This document shows, one piece after another, positions 1 to 9,179 of a DNA stretch of 64,000 bases. The DNA is from Methylocapsa sp. S129 (lineage in GTDB: Bacteria; Pseudomonadota; Alphaproteobacteria; Rhizobiales; Beijerinckiaceae), in the NCBI RefSeq assembly GCF_009765995.1, contig NZ_LMUI01000029.1:75921-139920 (forward strand), given 5' to 3'. The notes under the pieces were generated by a model that saw nothing but the letters and a program-made list of their open reading frames with translations, was not told the DNA's origin and did not search any database. Both the position numbers and the translations under genes were made by a program. Positions within the stretch are counted from its first letter, which is position 1, and the number at the start of each line of letters is the position of its first letter.

Positions 1-1097
1 CACAATTGAACCCTTCGCCCTTGGCCATCCGGTCCGATCGAACGGGACGAATTGTTGCAGTGTCAGCGGAACAAAGCGGCGCGGAGGTTCGCCGACTCGA
101 GGGAACTGACTGGAAGCTTGTGGCCGACCTTGTGGCCGTGACGAAGCAGGCCGACAACGCGGGCACACTCTTCAGGGAACCCCACGCTGATGCTGAAGGA
201 TTTGTCGAAGTCGTTACGCCGATTCCGGTGATCGCAGTCGCAGACGACGGCCGGCGTGTCGCCTGGTCGACGTCCGGCGGCGCGATCTTAGCTCTATCGA
301 CCGATGATCCGTCGCCACCGCCGGGCGTCATACGGGGGCCGGGCCGCGCAGCTGTAGAAGAGCTTGCGATTAGCGGCGATGGCGGAACCATTGCTGCGAT
401 TGAGGCGGGCGGAGCGAGAATCTCGCTTTACGAAATAGGCACACCGAGTGGGGCGCCGTTTTCAATCACTCCGCCGGCGCCAGCAAGGTCCGCGGCTTTG
501 GATCATGACGGAAAGCGTCTCGCAGTTGGTATGAAGGACGGCAAGATCGTGCAATATTCCGCCGTAGGCTCGCACGCATCCATCGGAGAATCGTGGTCCG
601 CACACGCCTCCGAAGTCGCGGGCTTGATGTATTCTCGCGACGGGAACGTGATCGTAACATACGGATCCGGTGGGGGTGGTGCAGACAGGACCGTGGCGAT
701 ATCGAACACTTCCGGGGCGCCGGATCCGCGGAGCCTGCCGTCTCGCCAGGCGGCCGGAAGTGTCTCCGCATTGTCGCTGGGGTTGGAGGCCGGATTACTG
801 GCGGTTGGCGATCACGATGGTCAGGTGCTAACGTGGTCCGCAGCGGATGGGCGCTACTTTGGTCGCCTTGCCGCAGGCACAAGCGAAATCTCGGCGCTGC
901 TGGTCGATGATGAACACGCCCGGTTGCTCACCGCGAGCGGCGACGGTTCCATTCTGTCGTGGAGCTTAGATCCGATGCGTTGGGTGGCGCTCGCTTGCGC
1001 AAAAGCGAATCGGCCTCTAACGCGTCAGGAGTGGCGTGAGCTTCTGCCGGATGACGACTATGTCTCATCCTGCACAGAGAAGAAGCCACTGCGTTGA
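1..1097 (+). CDS. WD40 repeat protein, 3' part only (truncated by window edge)
   Basis: The reading frame is open from the first bases of the window, so the gene starts upstream. The roughly 365 visible residues contain repeated beta-propeller-like units such as KRLAVGMKDGKIVQYS, LLAVGDHDGQVLTWS and LLTASGDGSILSWS, typical of WD40 blades. The end, reading WVALACAKANRPLTRQEW, resembles the short tail that closes many bacterial WD40 proteins fused to TIR, caspase-like or STAND domains. The N-terminal effector or NTPase domain is not visible. The gene converges on the SLOG/TIR operon and sits 2.5 kb from another TIR-WD40 gene, so it is probably part of the same conflict island. WD40 identity is quite sure; the function is unknown. 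Confidence 0.8.
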   Translation, partial: QLNPSPLAIRSDRTGRIVAVSAEQSGAEVRRLEGTDWKLVADLVAVTKQADNAGTLFREPHADAEGFVEVVTPIPVIAVADDGRRVAWSTSGGAILALSTDDPSPPPGVIRGPGRAAVEELAISGDGGTIAAIEAGGARISLYEIGTPSGAPFSITPPAPARSAALDHDGKRLAVGMKDGKIVQYSAVGSHASIGESWSAHASEVAGLMYSRDGNVIVTYGSGGGGADRTVAISNTSGAPDPRSLPSRQAAGSVSALSLGLEAGLLAVGDHDGQVLTWSAADGRYFGRLAAGTSEISALLVDDEHARLLTASGDGSILSWSLDPMRWVALACAKANRPLTRQEWRELLPDDDYVSSCTEKKPLR

Positions 1098-1168
1098 TCA
1101 AGTAAAGTCATTAGAGGGCGACGGGATCTTTCGACGAGCACGAGGAATGACCGGGATTCCGGGAAACT

Positions 1169-2014
1169 CTATCCGGAACGGTCGGTCCTGCGTCGCTTCG
1201 TGGGTCCGGGTTTCATCCTCATGAGGCCCCGTAAGATGAGCGCTGTAGCCTCATCGATATGGACGGTCTCGGCGAGCTTCCGGTTCTCGACTGCTGTCAA
1301 ACCGTTGTGAAGGTTGTTGGGGCTAAATTGTCGAACGGTCTCTATGCCAGTCCAACTTCTCGTTGAACCTGCTCCGAGATCGTCGCGTTGGTCTATGCCC
1401 ATTGCGCGCGCGATATCGGAGCTACAACCACCGAAACCGCCGAGGACAAAGAGCGGTGCGCCTCTTTCAATTTGTATCAAAGCCTCTTCGGCTATTCCCG
1501 GAAGACGGCCCTTGTATTTCGCAGTTTGGCCGCCAAGAACGATCCTCGCATCGATGTCGCATGCCATCGCGTTGCGCATCGCCGTTAGTCCATCCTCCCA
1601 GTCGCCTTGACCGAGTGGCGCAGCATCAGCCGGCCGATTGGAAAGCTTCATTTTTTTTCCGTCGGGGCTGAGAAGGACCAATTCGGCCAATCCTTCGAGC
1701 GCCATTTGCCATTTTTCTATCTGATCGGCGAGAAGCGACGTATGCACCGGCCACGCCAGATAGTTTTTAACAAGTATTCGGTTGCTGTCTTTGTTGCGCC
1801 TATAGCGGGTGACGATCTCGAACAGAAGTTCGGTAAAGCCGCCTTCCCTGAGGTCTCCGCCATAGGCCAGGGTCGCGCCGCACGCGATGAGATGTCGCGC
1901 GATCTCGGTCATCGCATCATCCAAATGCTCTTTGCCGAGTCCTAGCGCAGCCATATCGGGGCTTTCGGAAATGGAGATCCCGATGCGTCTGCCTCGAAGA
2001 AACATTGCTCTCAT
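1169..2014 (-). CDS. SLOG-domain protein (predicted nucleotide-signal sensor)
   Basis: This 281-residue protein shows the SLOG Rossmann-like pattern: an opening strand RIGISISES, then GATLAYGGDLREGGFTELLF (the glycine-rich GGxxxxGxT loop), and later RIVLGGQTAKYKGRLPGIAEEAL followed by PLFVLGGFGG. SLOG domains are known or predicted to bind nucleotide-derived signals, for example in Thoeris ThsA. I place the start at the ATG at 2014, which overlaps the stop of the upstream TIR gene as ATGA, rather than seven codons earlier. No effector domain is fused to it, so it may sense a product of the neighbouring TIR enzyme and act through another protein. SLOG assignment is fairly sure; the partner relation is inferred. 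Confidence 0.75.
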   Translation of the reverse strand: MRAMFLRGRRIGISISESPDMAALGLGKEHLDDAMTEIARHLIACGATLAYGGDLREGGFTELLFEIVTRYRRNKDSNRILVKNYLAWPVHTSLLADQIEKWQMALEGLAELVLLSPDGKKMKLSNRPADAAPLGQGDWEDGLTAMRNAMACDIDARIVLGGQTAKYKGRLPGIAEEALIQIERGAPLFVLGGFGGCSSDIARAMGIDQRDDLGAGSTRSWTGIETVRQFSPNNLHNGLTAVENRKLAETVHIDEATALILRGLMRMKPGPTKRRRTDRSG

Positions 2015-3207
2015 GTGCCGGCTCCAGCAATCCATTCGTTCGCGCTCAAGAGTTTCACGCCTGGCGCCGCCGAGGCGAACAGATTCAGTTCTTCCGCGCC
2101 GATAGGTGGATCTGGGTATACAAGCGTATCGTTGGGAGGGGTTTTACCCCTAAGAGAGGTGAGCACAATCAGCTCCGGGGGTCGGGGTATGAATGCCACG
2201 TTCGTTCCCGCTGCATTTCCAAACGTCCTGACGCGACAGCGCCAAAGGAAATCCTTCAGTACCTCATCCATGAGGCGAGCGACGACGACGTCAATGCGGT
2301 CCCTCTTCAGTGGGTCCATCCTGACTATCGGAACATTGGCCATGTATGGAAAGCCACGTTCGTCGGTGTCGTTGATGCAATTGGCGACGACAAGGGGGAC
2401 ATTGAAGAGCTTTGCTTCGATCATTTCGCGTCGACACCACTCCCGCGACGAGTAACTATCGGTGTGGATGGCGACAATTGCGCTCGCTCGCACCTTTTCG
2501 AGAAGTACGCGATCGAAGCGTTGTCCGATCGGGATGTCGAACACGTCGAAGAAAGTATCGTATCCACCGTCTTGCATGAACCGCCGTATCTGCAAGGCGA
2601 TCTCTGAGCCGTCCTTGTCATGCTTCGAATGGCTTAGGAACACGTCGACGCGCCTGAGAAACGCCAGCAGGTCGACCTTGGATGTTGTCGGCCGATTGAG
2701 CTGCTCGAGGTAGTGTCTGAGCATGCGGCAAAACTCGTAGGACAAGGCGGTGAAAAGCCTGCGCCGCTTAATCTCGTCGTCCTCAGCGCCCCACCTGTCC
2801 CACCGTACCGCCTGTTCTGGAACGACTCCCTTTTCGATGCCGCTCGCGTCGATGGCGACCGGAAAGACTAAAGCGCGAAGTCCCTCTCGATCGACCTGAT
2901 CGGAGATTCTCCTCGCCCAAGCAACCCACTCGATGTCTCCCGACCAGCAACTGTCGACCAAGAGAATGACAGCACAAATCTCGGCCGAATTGAGGTCGAT
3001 GTCGATTGGAACCGCGGAGCCCTTTGGCGGCTCAAACCTGTACATAACAGGCACTCCGGAACCTCCAGCGACATTCTGATAGAGATCTCGACGGTAGTGC
3101 TTAAATAGGGAGAGGCCAAGATCGGCGCCTTCTCGAAAGCGTGGGTGCCAGGCAACATAAATTGCGAGGAATGGTCGAGTCGGGATGGTCGGCGCCGCGT
3201 TTATCAT
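2011..3207 (-). CDS. TIR-domain protein with a second TIR-like N-terminal domain
   Basis: The 398-residue protein has a clear TIR domain at about residues 186-300: VDVFLSHSKHDKDG, the DVFDIPIGQRF loop, and SYSSREWCRREMIEAK, which carries the usual catalytic glutamate (E261) of TIR NAD hydrolases. Residues 10-115 (FLAIYVAWHPRF, then EICAVILLVDSCW) look like a more diverged TIR-like fold, comparable to FxsC-type TIR-like proteins. The start ATG overlaps the stop of the upstream small gene as ATGA, and its own stop overlaps the SLOG gene in the same way, so all three should be co-translated. It probably consumes NAD or makes a nucleotide signal; the substrate is unknown. Confidence 0.8.
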   Translation of the reverse strand: MINAAPTIPTRPFLAIYVAWHPRFREGADLGLSLFKHYRRDLYQNVAGGSGVPVMYRFEPPKGSAVPIDIDLNSAEICAVILLVDSCWSGDIEWVAWARRISDQVDREGLRALVFPVAIDASGIEKGVVPEQAVRWDRWGAEDDEIKRRRLFTALSYEFCRMLRHYLEQLNRPTTSKVDLLAFLRRVDVFLSHSKHDKDGSEIALQIRRFMQDGGYDTFFDVFDIPIGQRFDRVLLEKVRASAIVAIHTDSYSSREWCRREMIEAKLFNVPLVVANCINDTDERGFPYMANVPIVRMDPLKRDRIDVVVARLMDEVLKDFLWRCRVRTFGNAAGTNVAFIPRPPELIVLTSLRGKTPPNDTLVYPDPPIGAEELNLFASAAPGVKLLSANEWIAGAGT

Positions 3208-3428
3208 ACCACCTCGATTGCGCTTCCGAGCATCACGCCGCGGAACGGTGAAGCGGCAAGTTTGCGGTCTGCCGTTGAGGAGTTGATCTCGGCGTCTCCC
3301 ATTACAGCTAGGGCCTCGCTCGTTCCTGCAGCGAACGCTGTTCCCTTCCTCTGAAATTCTCTCGTTTGGTCTAGACCCGCGGATCCGATCGGGCCGCTGG
3401 TGGAGAGCGTCAGCTGCACCTTATCCAT
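3204..3428 (-). CDS. small protein heading the TIR-SLOG operon
   Basis: This encodes a 74-residue protein of unknown function, with no signal peptide or membrane segment. It is polar and glycine/alanine/serine rich (for example GTAFAAGTSEALAVMGDAE). I accept it as a gene because its stop overlaps the TIR start as ATGA, matching the next junction in the same operon. It could be a regulator, a small partner or a substrate peptide of the TIR protein; nothing in the sequence decides this. Confidence 0.6.
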   Translation of the reverse strand: MDKVQLTLSTSGPIGSAGLDQTREFQRKGTAFAAGTSEALAVMGDAEINSSTADRKLAASPFRGVMLGSAIEVV

Positions 3429-3578
3429 TGGCAGAGGCTACCGGCACGCGGCTGGTTTGTCCATGACACCTGTGGGCGACTTGCGGTCTACGGAGAGGCT
3501 CGCGCGTCGCATCGCCTATCGCCCTAGGGCCCATCATGCGCTACCCTTGGAACGGGACCGCAAATCCGGGGGGACCAA
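3429..3578. promoter_or_regulatory. divergent intergenic region between the TIR-SLOG operon and the TIR-WD40 gene
   Basis: These 150 bases separate two genes transcribed away from each other, so both promoters must lie here or just inside. I could not pick convincing -35/-10 boxes. The shared upstream region suggests joint control of the two TIR units. Confidence 0.4.
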
Positions 3579-6500
3579 ATGACGTCAGAACAACCGCGTT
3601 ATAGGGCGTTCCTCTCATATAGCAGTAAGGATCAACCCACTGCCGAACGGTTGCACAAAGAACTCGAATCGTATCGGGTTCCTAAGCAATTAGTTGGTCG
3701 CCCAACTCCTCATGGTCCCATTCCACCTGGGCTGTTTCCCATTTTCCGGGACCGCGACGAGTTGCCCTCATCACCCGATTTGAATGCCGGGATAAGGGAT
3801 GCATTGGAGCGGTCAGACTACCTGGTCGTCATCTGCTCTCCGCACGCAGTTATCAGTACCTGGGTCAACAACGAAATAGTGGCGTTCAAGAGAATGGGTC
3901 GCGAGAGTCAAATTCTCGCCTACGTGGTGGACGGTGAGCCGAACGCGGCAGGCAGAGCCGGCGTCGATCGGGAGTTGGAATGCTTCCCGACTGCTCTCAA
4001 ATTCAAGATTGGCGCTAATGGAGAACTCACCAACGAGATAGTCATCCCGCTTGCAGCGGATCCGCGCGCCACTGGGGACGGGAAGGAGAACGCCAAGCTC
4101 AAGATAATAGCCGGTCTACTTGGGGTGGGGTTCGACGACTTGAAGCAACGGGAGCGCGAGGCCGTTCGCCGCCGTGCTACAGTTCGCTTCGCCGTCAGTG
4201 CTGCCGTGGCATTGCTGGCGATCGCCGCAGTAGTTGGCGCCGGAACCGCATGGCGTGGCGCAATGGCGACCCAAAGGGAGCAATCGGAGAGTATCCTAGC
4301 GGGGACCGCTGAATATGTGCCTGAGCGTGCTGTTCCAAAACTTCTAGAGGCGTTGCCGCGTTCAGTGCGCAACCCGGAACGACCCTATTTGCCCGAGGTG
4401 GCATCGCAACTCGCATTATCATTAGATCGCAGTCGCGATTTTCTCTGGTTACAGCCCAGCTCCGGTCCAGTGACAAATCTGCAATTTGCATCAAATTCGC
4501 CAGCCCTATTGTCGTCGAGCGCGAGCGGAGAGGCATCAATTGTGGATGTGTGGAGCTTACCACGCGGCGCCAAAATTCTCGAACGTTCATTTGCGTCGTT
4601 GTTCGATTCAAGTATCTCATCCGACGGGCACCAAATCGCCGTCGCGGAAAGGGTGTCTCCGTCGCCGCTTCATTTGATCCGGGTTTCGGACGCGCAATCT
4701 CCGCCATCGGACGATAGGTCGCTTTGGCTGCCCGGAAGCAAGGAGCAGCGATCTACGACGAACGCGATCGCCGTGGCACCGGACGGCTCGGTTGTTCTCG
4801 CATTCGGCTTCACGTTCGGATCGAACGCCAGTGGCTTTGCACGGTTAGATAGGACCTCAGGAGGCGTTCTTGAGATACAATTATCTTCATGCGGTAACCC
4901 ACAGATCCACGTGTCTCCAGAGGGTAGCGCAGCGATGGTCTGGTGTGGAGATCGTGTCGAGATATGGCAATTCGAAGGCCACTTACGATCGAGCGTACTT
5001 GCCGGGACTGTCGGCGAGGTGCACGTGGGCAATCGCGCTTCTTTCACTCGAGACGGACAGTATCTCGCAATTGACCCAAACCGCGATGGGAACATTGTAA
5101 TCTGTCGAACGAGCGACGGGTTCGTGGTCGGTCGCCACAAGCTCGCTGACAACGTGGCGCTACTCTTTGAATTCGTTGGCGACAGTCACACCTTTTTAGC
5201 CATCACAGACGATGGATACGCGACATCAATTGACGAAGACGGAACGGTGACGTCGACCCGCATCACTCGCGCGCCGAACGAATCGGGCAATGAATACGTC
5301 GGTATCTCCCTTTACGGCGCACACATGGAACTTGCTCGGGACGGCGAGACAATTCTGATTGCGCATCACAACCCGGAGGTCGTGGATATTCGCAAATGGC
5401 CGTCGAGACAATTAATATCCCAAACACCAAGCGATCCAAAATCGGTCGTGACAACCATAGTACCAGGTCGATCGACGAGCGAATTTTTGGTTGGACGGGG
5501 GGATGGCTCCTTAGAAGTGTGGAGCGGAGAGAGCGCAAAAATCGTACGAACCATGAAATTCGACTCAGGGCCGGGACAAGTCATCCTTGCGCGAAATGGC
5601 GCTCGTGTGCTTGGCCAAGTTGGAAGCTCAGAACTTTGTGCGGTTGATCTAGCAAACGACCATGCTCCGACCTGCGCAACCTTCCAGGGGCAGCTGCAAG
5701 CCGTCACGTTTGGGTCGGACCCGAGTGCATTTTTGACACTCATCGACGGAAAGGTCGAAGTGCGTTCGTTCGAGACGACGGCTGCGATTGGGACCATGCA
5801 GCCTCCCGATACCGACATGACCTTCACGACGGCGTCGTTCGATCCGACTGGACGTTTCCTAGCCGCTCAAGTCTATTCGCGCGGTGACGAGTATTCAGTG
5901 GTCGTGATTGATCTGACGGATGGCTCAGTCAAACACCGCTGGTCGAAACTGAACGCTTCAAGGGCCAAGCTGATGTTCGACCCGACCGGTCGCTACCTCA
6001 TCGCTCTCTATTGGGACGGCGGTGATGAGGTCAGTGTCTTCGATCTCACCGAAGACCGACTGTTGTGGCATGAGGGCGTCAAGGCGCTTTCTATGGCCGT
6101 CGATGATCGCACTTTGCTTGTCGGGGAATTTGTCGCAGGTACACTTGGGTTCGATTTGCTGACGGGGGCCCGGATCCCCGAGAGGGACACAAAGGGTCAA
6201 TCTATCGTGGCGATGAGCCAGGATGGGCGGGTGATTGCGACACGTGATAATTTTTCGGTCGCTGTCAGATCGTCCGATTACGTCAGGTCCCTCAGCAGGC
6301 AGTCGCTCGGGCCTCTCGGTGCTTTCGGACCTATGTCAATGTCATCCGATGGAACGTTGATCGCTCTAAGCGCCAACGGCACCATTCAATTGCGACGATC
6401 ATCGGATGACCGCGCGCCAGATCTTTCATATGCATTAGGTGGGAAGCGGGTTGTCACGGCGGCGTTGTCCGATGATGGAGGGTCTTTGATAACGGGCGAC

Positions 6501-7667
6501 GACGACGGCGAGATTTCCCTCCTAGATGTGGCGCACCAGAACCTGATCGTCCAGATGTCGTGCGATTGTGGGCGACCAGTCGTTGTTTCCGTAGATTCCA
6601 AGGGCACGCACGCGCTCGTGGTTGGCAGCGACGCGGCAGTGGCGCTGGAACTACCTAAGCTTGAGATAAAAAAACGCACTCCCTTTGCCGGATTTTCCGT
6701 AACCTCGGCAAATGTGAGCACCGATCTTAATGTTGCCGCGCTTGAAGGAGCACGCGGTGGATTGCGTTTGTTGTATCCGGGTGAAGGAAGAATTGATGCA
6801 ATTCGGCCGGGCGGAGCGGATCTATTTGAGACCACTGCGGCGTGGCTTTCTAAGGACGGCCGTACCCTCGCCTATACGAATCAAGAATCGATTCACGTCG
6901 TGCATTTGCCAAGTAAGGAAGTGCTATTCGAAAAGAAGTTTACGAACTTCGTGATTGTCGCCGCAGCCTTTGACGCCCAGGGAGACTCGCTGGCAGTGCT
7001 CCAGAGCGACGGCAGAGTGTGCCTGATCGACGTCGGAAATCGCACGGAAGAATTTACAAGCCAAGCCACGTTCACTGATTTCTTGCCGAACTCGATAGGA
7101 TTTGTCGGCACTCATCAAACTCAGCTGTTGCTCGGATCGCAAGGAGGGCCTGTTTGGTTGGCGAGTGCAAAACAACCCCTTGCACCCGTAAAACAGCTCG
7201 CATATCCAGTTGGCGGCCTCGCTTTTCAATCCGACCTTGTTGCGTCTGTCGGCCTTACTGGCATCCTCACGAGTGTCTCCAGCTACAACATAAATCCAAA
7301 TTACTTGGACGAACCAGGCCCGATAATACTGTGGGATATGGAGGCAATGACGCCTTTGCCTGTGCGACTATTCAATGTGTTTCGTCCGGGGGCGGGCTCC
7401 AAGTTGAGGGTCGCCGTTAGTCGCAATGGCCAACGCGCATTCGTTTTCGGCACTGGCCCGGTTGCGGCATTGATTTCCCTTGAAGTCCTTCAGCCGCAAG
7501 CTCTGATCAACGAGGCGTGCCGGCGAGTTGTAATGCCGATAGATCGCGCAGACATCCCGCCGAAACTGTGGATTGATAAATTTAGCGACCTTACCCATCT
7601 GGCGTTGTCTTCTGAGTCGGGCGATGACCTTCGTCCGGCTACTTGTCCACCGGGCAGCAATCACTGA
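3579..7667 (+). CDS. TIR-transmembrane-WD40 protein
   Basis: The protein has 1362 residues. Residues 7-130 form a TIR domain: RAFLSYSSKDQPTAERLHKEL, the FRDRDELPSS loop, and SPHAVISTWVNNEIVAFK with the likely catalytic glutamate E99. A single membrane segment lies at about 203-225 (FAVSAAVALLAIAAVVGAGTAW). The remaining 1100 residues are WD40-like blades, including SLITGDDDGEISLLD, EFLVGRGDGSLEVWSG and LAVLQSDGRVCLID. The propeller would be the sensor on the far side of the membrane helix and the TIR domain the effector. Its neighbour is the divergent TIR-SLOG operon. A role in phage defence or programmed death is inferred from this architecture, not shown. Confidence 0.85.
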   Translation: MTSEQPRYRAFLSYSSKDQPTAERLHKELESYRVPKQLVGRPTPHGPIPPGLFPIFRDRDELPSSPDLNAGIRDALERSDYLVVICSPHAVISTWVNNEIVAFKRMGRESQILAYVVDGEPNAAGRAGVDRELECFPTALKFKIGANGELTNEIVIPLAADPRATGDGKENAKLKIIAGLLGVGFDDLKQREREAVRRRATVRFAVSAAVALLAIAAVVGAGTAWRGAMATQREQSESILAGTAEYVPERAVPKLLEALPRSVRNPERPYLPEVASQLALSLDRSRDFLWLQPSSGPVTNLQFASNSPALLSSSASGEASIVDVWSLPRGAKILERSFASLFDSSISSDGHQIAVAERVSPSPLHLIRVSDAQSPPSDDRSLWLPGSKEQRSTTNAIAVAPDGSVVLAFGFTFGSNASGFARLDRTSGGVLEIQLSSCGNPQIHVSPEGSAAMVWCGDRVEIWQFEGHLRSSVLAGTVGEVHVGNRASFTRDGQYLAIDPNRDGNIVICRTSDGFVVGRHKLADNVALLFEFVGDSHTFLAITDDGYATSIDEDGTVTSTRITRAPNESGNEYVGISLYGAHMELARDGETILIAHHNPEVVDIRKWPSRQLISQTPSDPKSVVTTIVPGRSTSEFLVGRGDGSLEVWSGESAKIVRTMKFDSGPGQVILARNGARVLGQVGSSELCAVDLANDHAPTCATFQGQLQAVTFGSDPSAFLTLIDGKVEVRSFETTAAIGTMQPPDTDMTFTTASFDPTGRFLAAQVYSRGDEYSVVVIDLTDGSVKHRWSKLNASRAKLMFDPTGRYLIALYWDGGDEVSVFDLTEDRLLWHEGVKALSMAVDDRTLLVGEFVAGTLGFDLLTGARIPERDTKGQSIVAMSQDGRVIATRDNFSVAVRSSDYVRSLSRQSLGPLGAFGPMSMSSDGTLIALSANGTIQLRRSSDDRAPDLSYALGGKRVVTAALSDDGGSLITGDDDGEISLLDVAHQNLIVQMSCDCGRPVVVSVDSKGTHALVVGSDAAVALELPKLEIKKRTPFAGFSVTSANVSTDLNVAALEGARGGLRLLYPGEGRIDAIRPGGADLFETTAAWLSKDGRTLAYTNQESIHVVHLPSKEVLFEKKFTNFVIVAAAFDAQGDSLAVLQSDGRVCLIDVGNRTEEFTSQATFTDFLPNSIGFVGTHQTQLLLGSQGGPVWLASAKQPLAPVKQLAYPVGGLAFQSDLVASVGLTGILTSVSSYNINPNYLDEPGPIILWDMEAMTPLPVRLFNVFRPGAGSKLRVAVSRNGQRAFVFGTGPVAALISLEVLQPQALINEACRRVVMPIDRADIPPKLWIDKFSDLTHLALSSESGDDLRPATCPPGSNH

Positions 7668-8109
7668 GTTGAGCGGTACTCCGCATCAATTTTGATCCAG
7701 CGCAGAGAGCGGGAGCGATTCCGAAGATCTGCCGTTGCGAAGGATGATTGGCGGGTTCGAACACAATTACCAATTTCTTACCAATTTCTCAGATCGCCAC
7801 GCAAAAGGAGCCCACGTTCGCCATATTTCAGGCCTCGCTCCACGATTCGCACGAGATTGTGAACGGAACGCCGTGCCCTTTTTTCGAGTGATGCCGAGCA
7901 AGGACAGGCCGCTGGCTGGTGACGTTTTGCTGGCGGGGGTCCATCTCAGCTCCCGAGTCGCCGATGAGTGGCCCATAGGCCCGCATTACGATCGATCCGC
8001 CCACCCCTCGAAACCCATCCGATACTTTCGCCGGCATCGCATGCCTCTGGCGTCTCCCTCAGCGAATTCTGGGCGTGGGTGCGCTAGCTCCACGCCATCG
8101 CCGATGGCC
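7668..8109. other. about 440 bp with no supported gene
   Basis: I see no credible coding sequence here. An 11-base unit, ttaccaatttc, is directly duplicated near 7767-7788. The stretch lies between the TIR-WD40 gene and a decayed gene and is probably degenerate DNA. Confidence 0.4.
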
Positions 8110-8962
8110 GTATTACGGTTGACCCCGGCATTTTCGGAACTCGATGCCCATCAGAAGACGATCCTCTGCGAAGATTTCGGTATGGGGGCACCAGTCTATT
8201 GGCTGCCTGGCCGCTTGCAGATCGGCGCGATCGTGGACGGCCGCTACGACCGCGTTGCGGCGTCCATTGGCGCGACAGCGGTCAAGCCGCCAAACGAGGA
8301 CCGGGAAAATCGCCCGACTTCGTCGTTCCCGATATCCATCGCGTCTGGCGCGTTCTCGGATGCAAGGGCACCCAGACCAGCCGCGCGACCCGTGCACGGC
8401 AAATGGAGGATGCTGGCCCGGCGGCGTCCGGAGCCGTGGCTCAGAAACGTGCTATCATTTTTCGTCGGTCATATCGGACAGCGCCTCGCCAGCGGATTGA
8501 TGATCGGCCTGGCGGGCGGCCGGCAGGCCAGCGGCCTCAGGATCATCGATCCGCCGGGAGCGGACAAGGTCATGATCCCGCCGACTCAACTTAGCTTAGG
8601 CGATGACCCGGCAGGCGGCCGTGCAGGCCAAAGCCACGCGGGCAAGGGAGGAACTTCGTGATCGCGGCGGCCGCGCTCTGTTCACCATGGCTGAGGAGCA
8701 ATATCGCGGAAGGGAGGTCATCAACGATCTTCCTGTAGTCGTGAACGTCAAGGATCAGGAAATCCGTTCGGTGCATGTGAGGTACGGTGTCCGCGAAGCG
8801 CTCCGCGGCGATTTGGCCGAGCGGCCTTCCTTCGACGAGCCCTTCCAAACGAAAGCGGACAGTCCGGCGCTTCCGGAGCGGATGCAGATCGCGGCCGAGG
8901 GCTTAAGCGCAAGGCTGACCATCGGAGCGACATTCGTCGCAGAGATCGACCTGAAGCAATGA
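8110..8962 (+). pseudogene. decayed PD-(D/E)XK nuclease-like gene
   Basis: Pieces of one protein can be followed through three frames. They are AFSELDAHQKTILCEDFGMG with YWLPGRLQIGAIVDGRYD, then GPGKSPDFVVPDIHRVWRVL leading into GCKGTQTS, then a piece ending in RIIDPPGADKVMIPPTQ, and finally a segment to 8962. The middle piece has the spacing of a PD-(D/E)XK nuclease core (PDFV...GCKGTQ), but the acidic residue before CKGTQ is glycine. The frameshifts and the lost catalytic residue argue for a dead gene. Family reading is moderately sure; the exact 5' limit is not. Confidence 0.5.
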
Positions 8963-9179
8963 GCCTCTAGCCAAAGTTATCAATGGCTTCGCCCCGATGG
9001 GCATCGAGATCCGACGCGTTCGTACCTCAGCCGGTGCGTCGCGGGGTCCCTGGCGGGATCAATCATTCTCGAAAGCCGCTTTTCCCATTGTGGATTTGCG
9101 TGGCAAATGCAGTGGCCTTCGAACATGGAATAACTAGGAATTATGATCGAACCACGAACTCGCAAATGGGACGGCCCGG

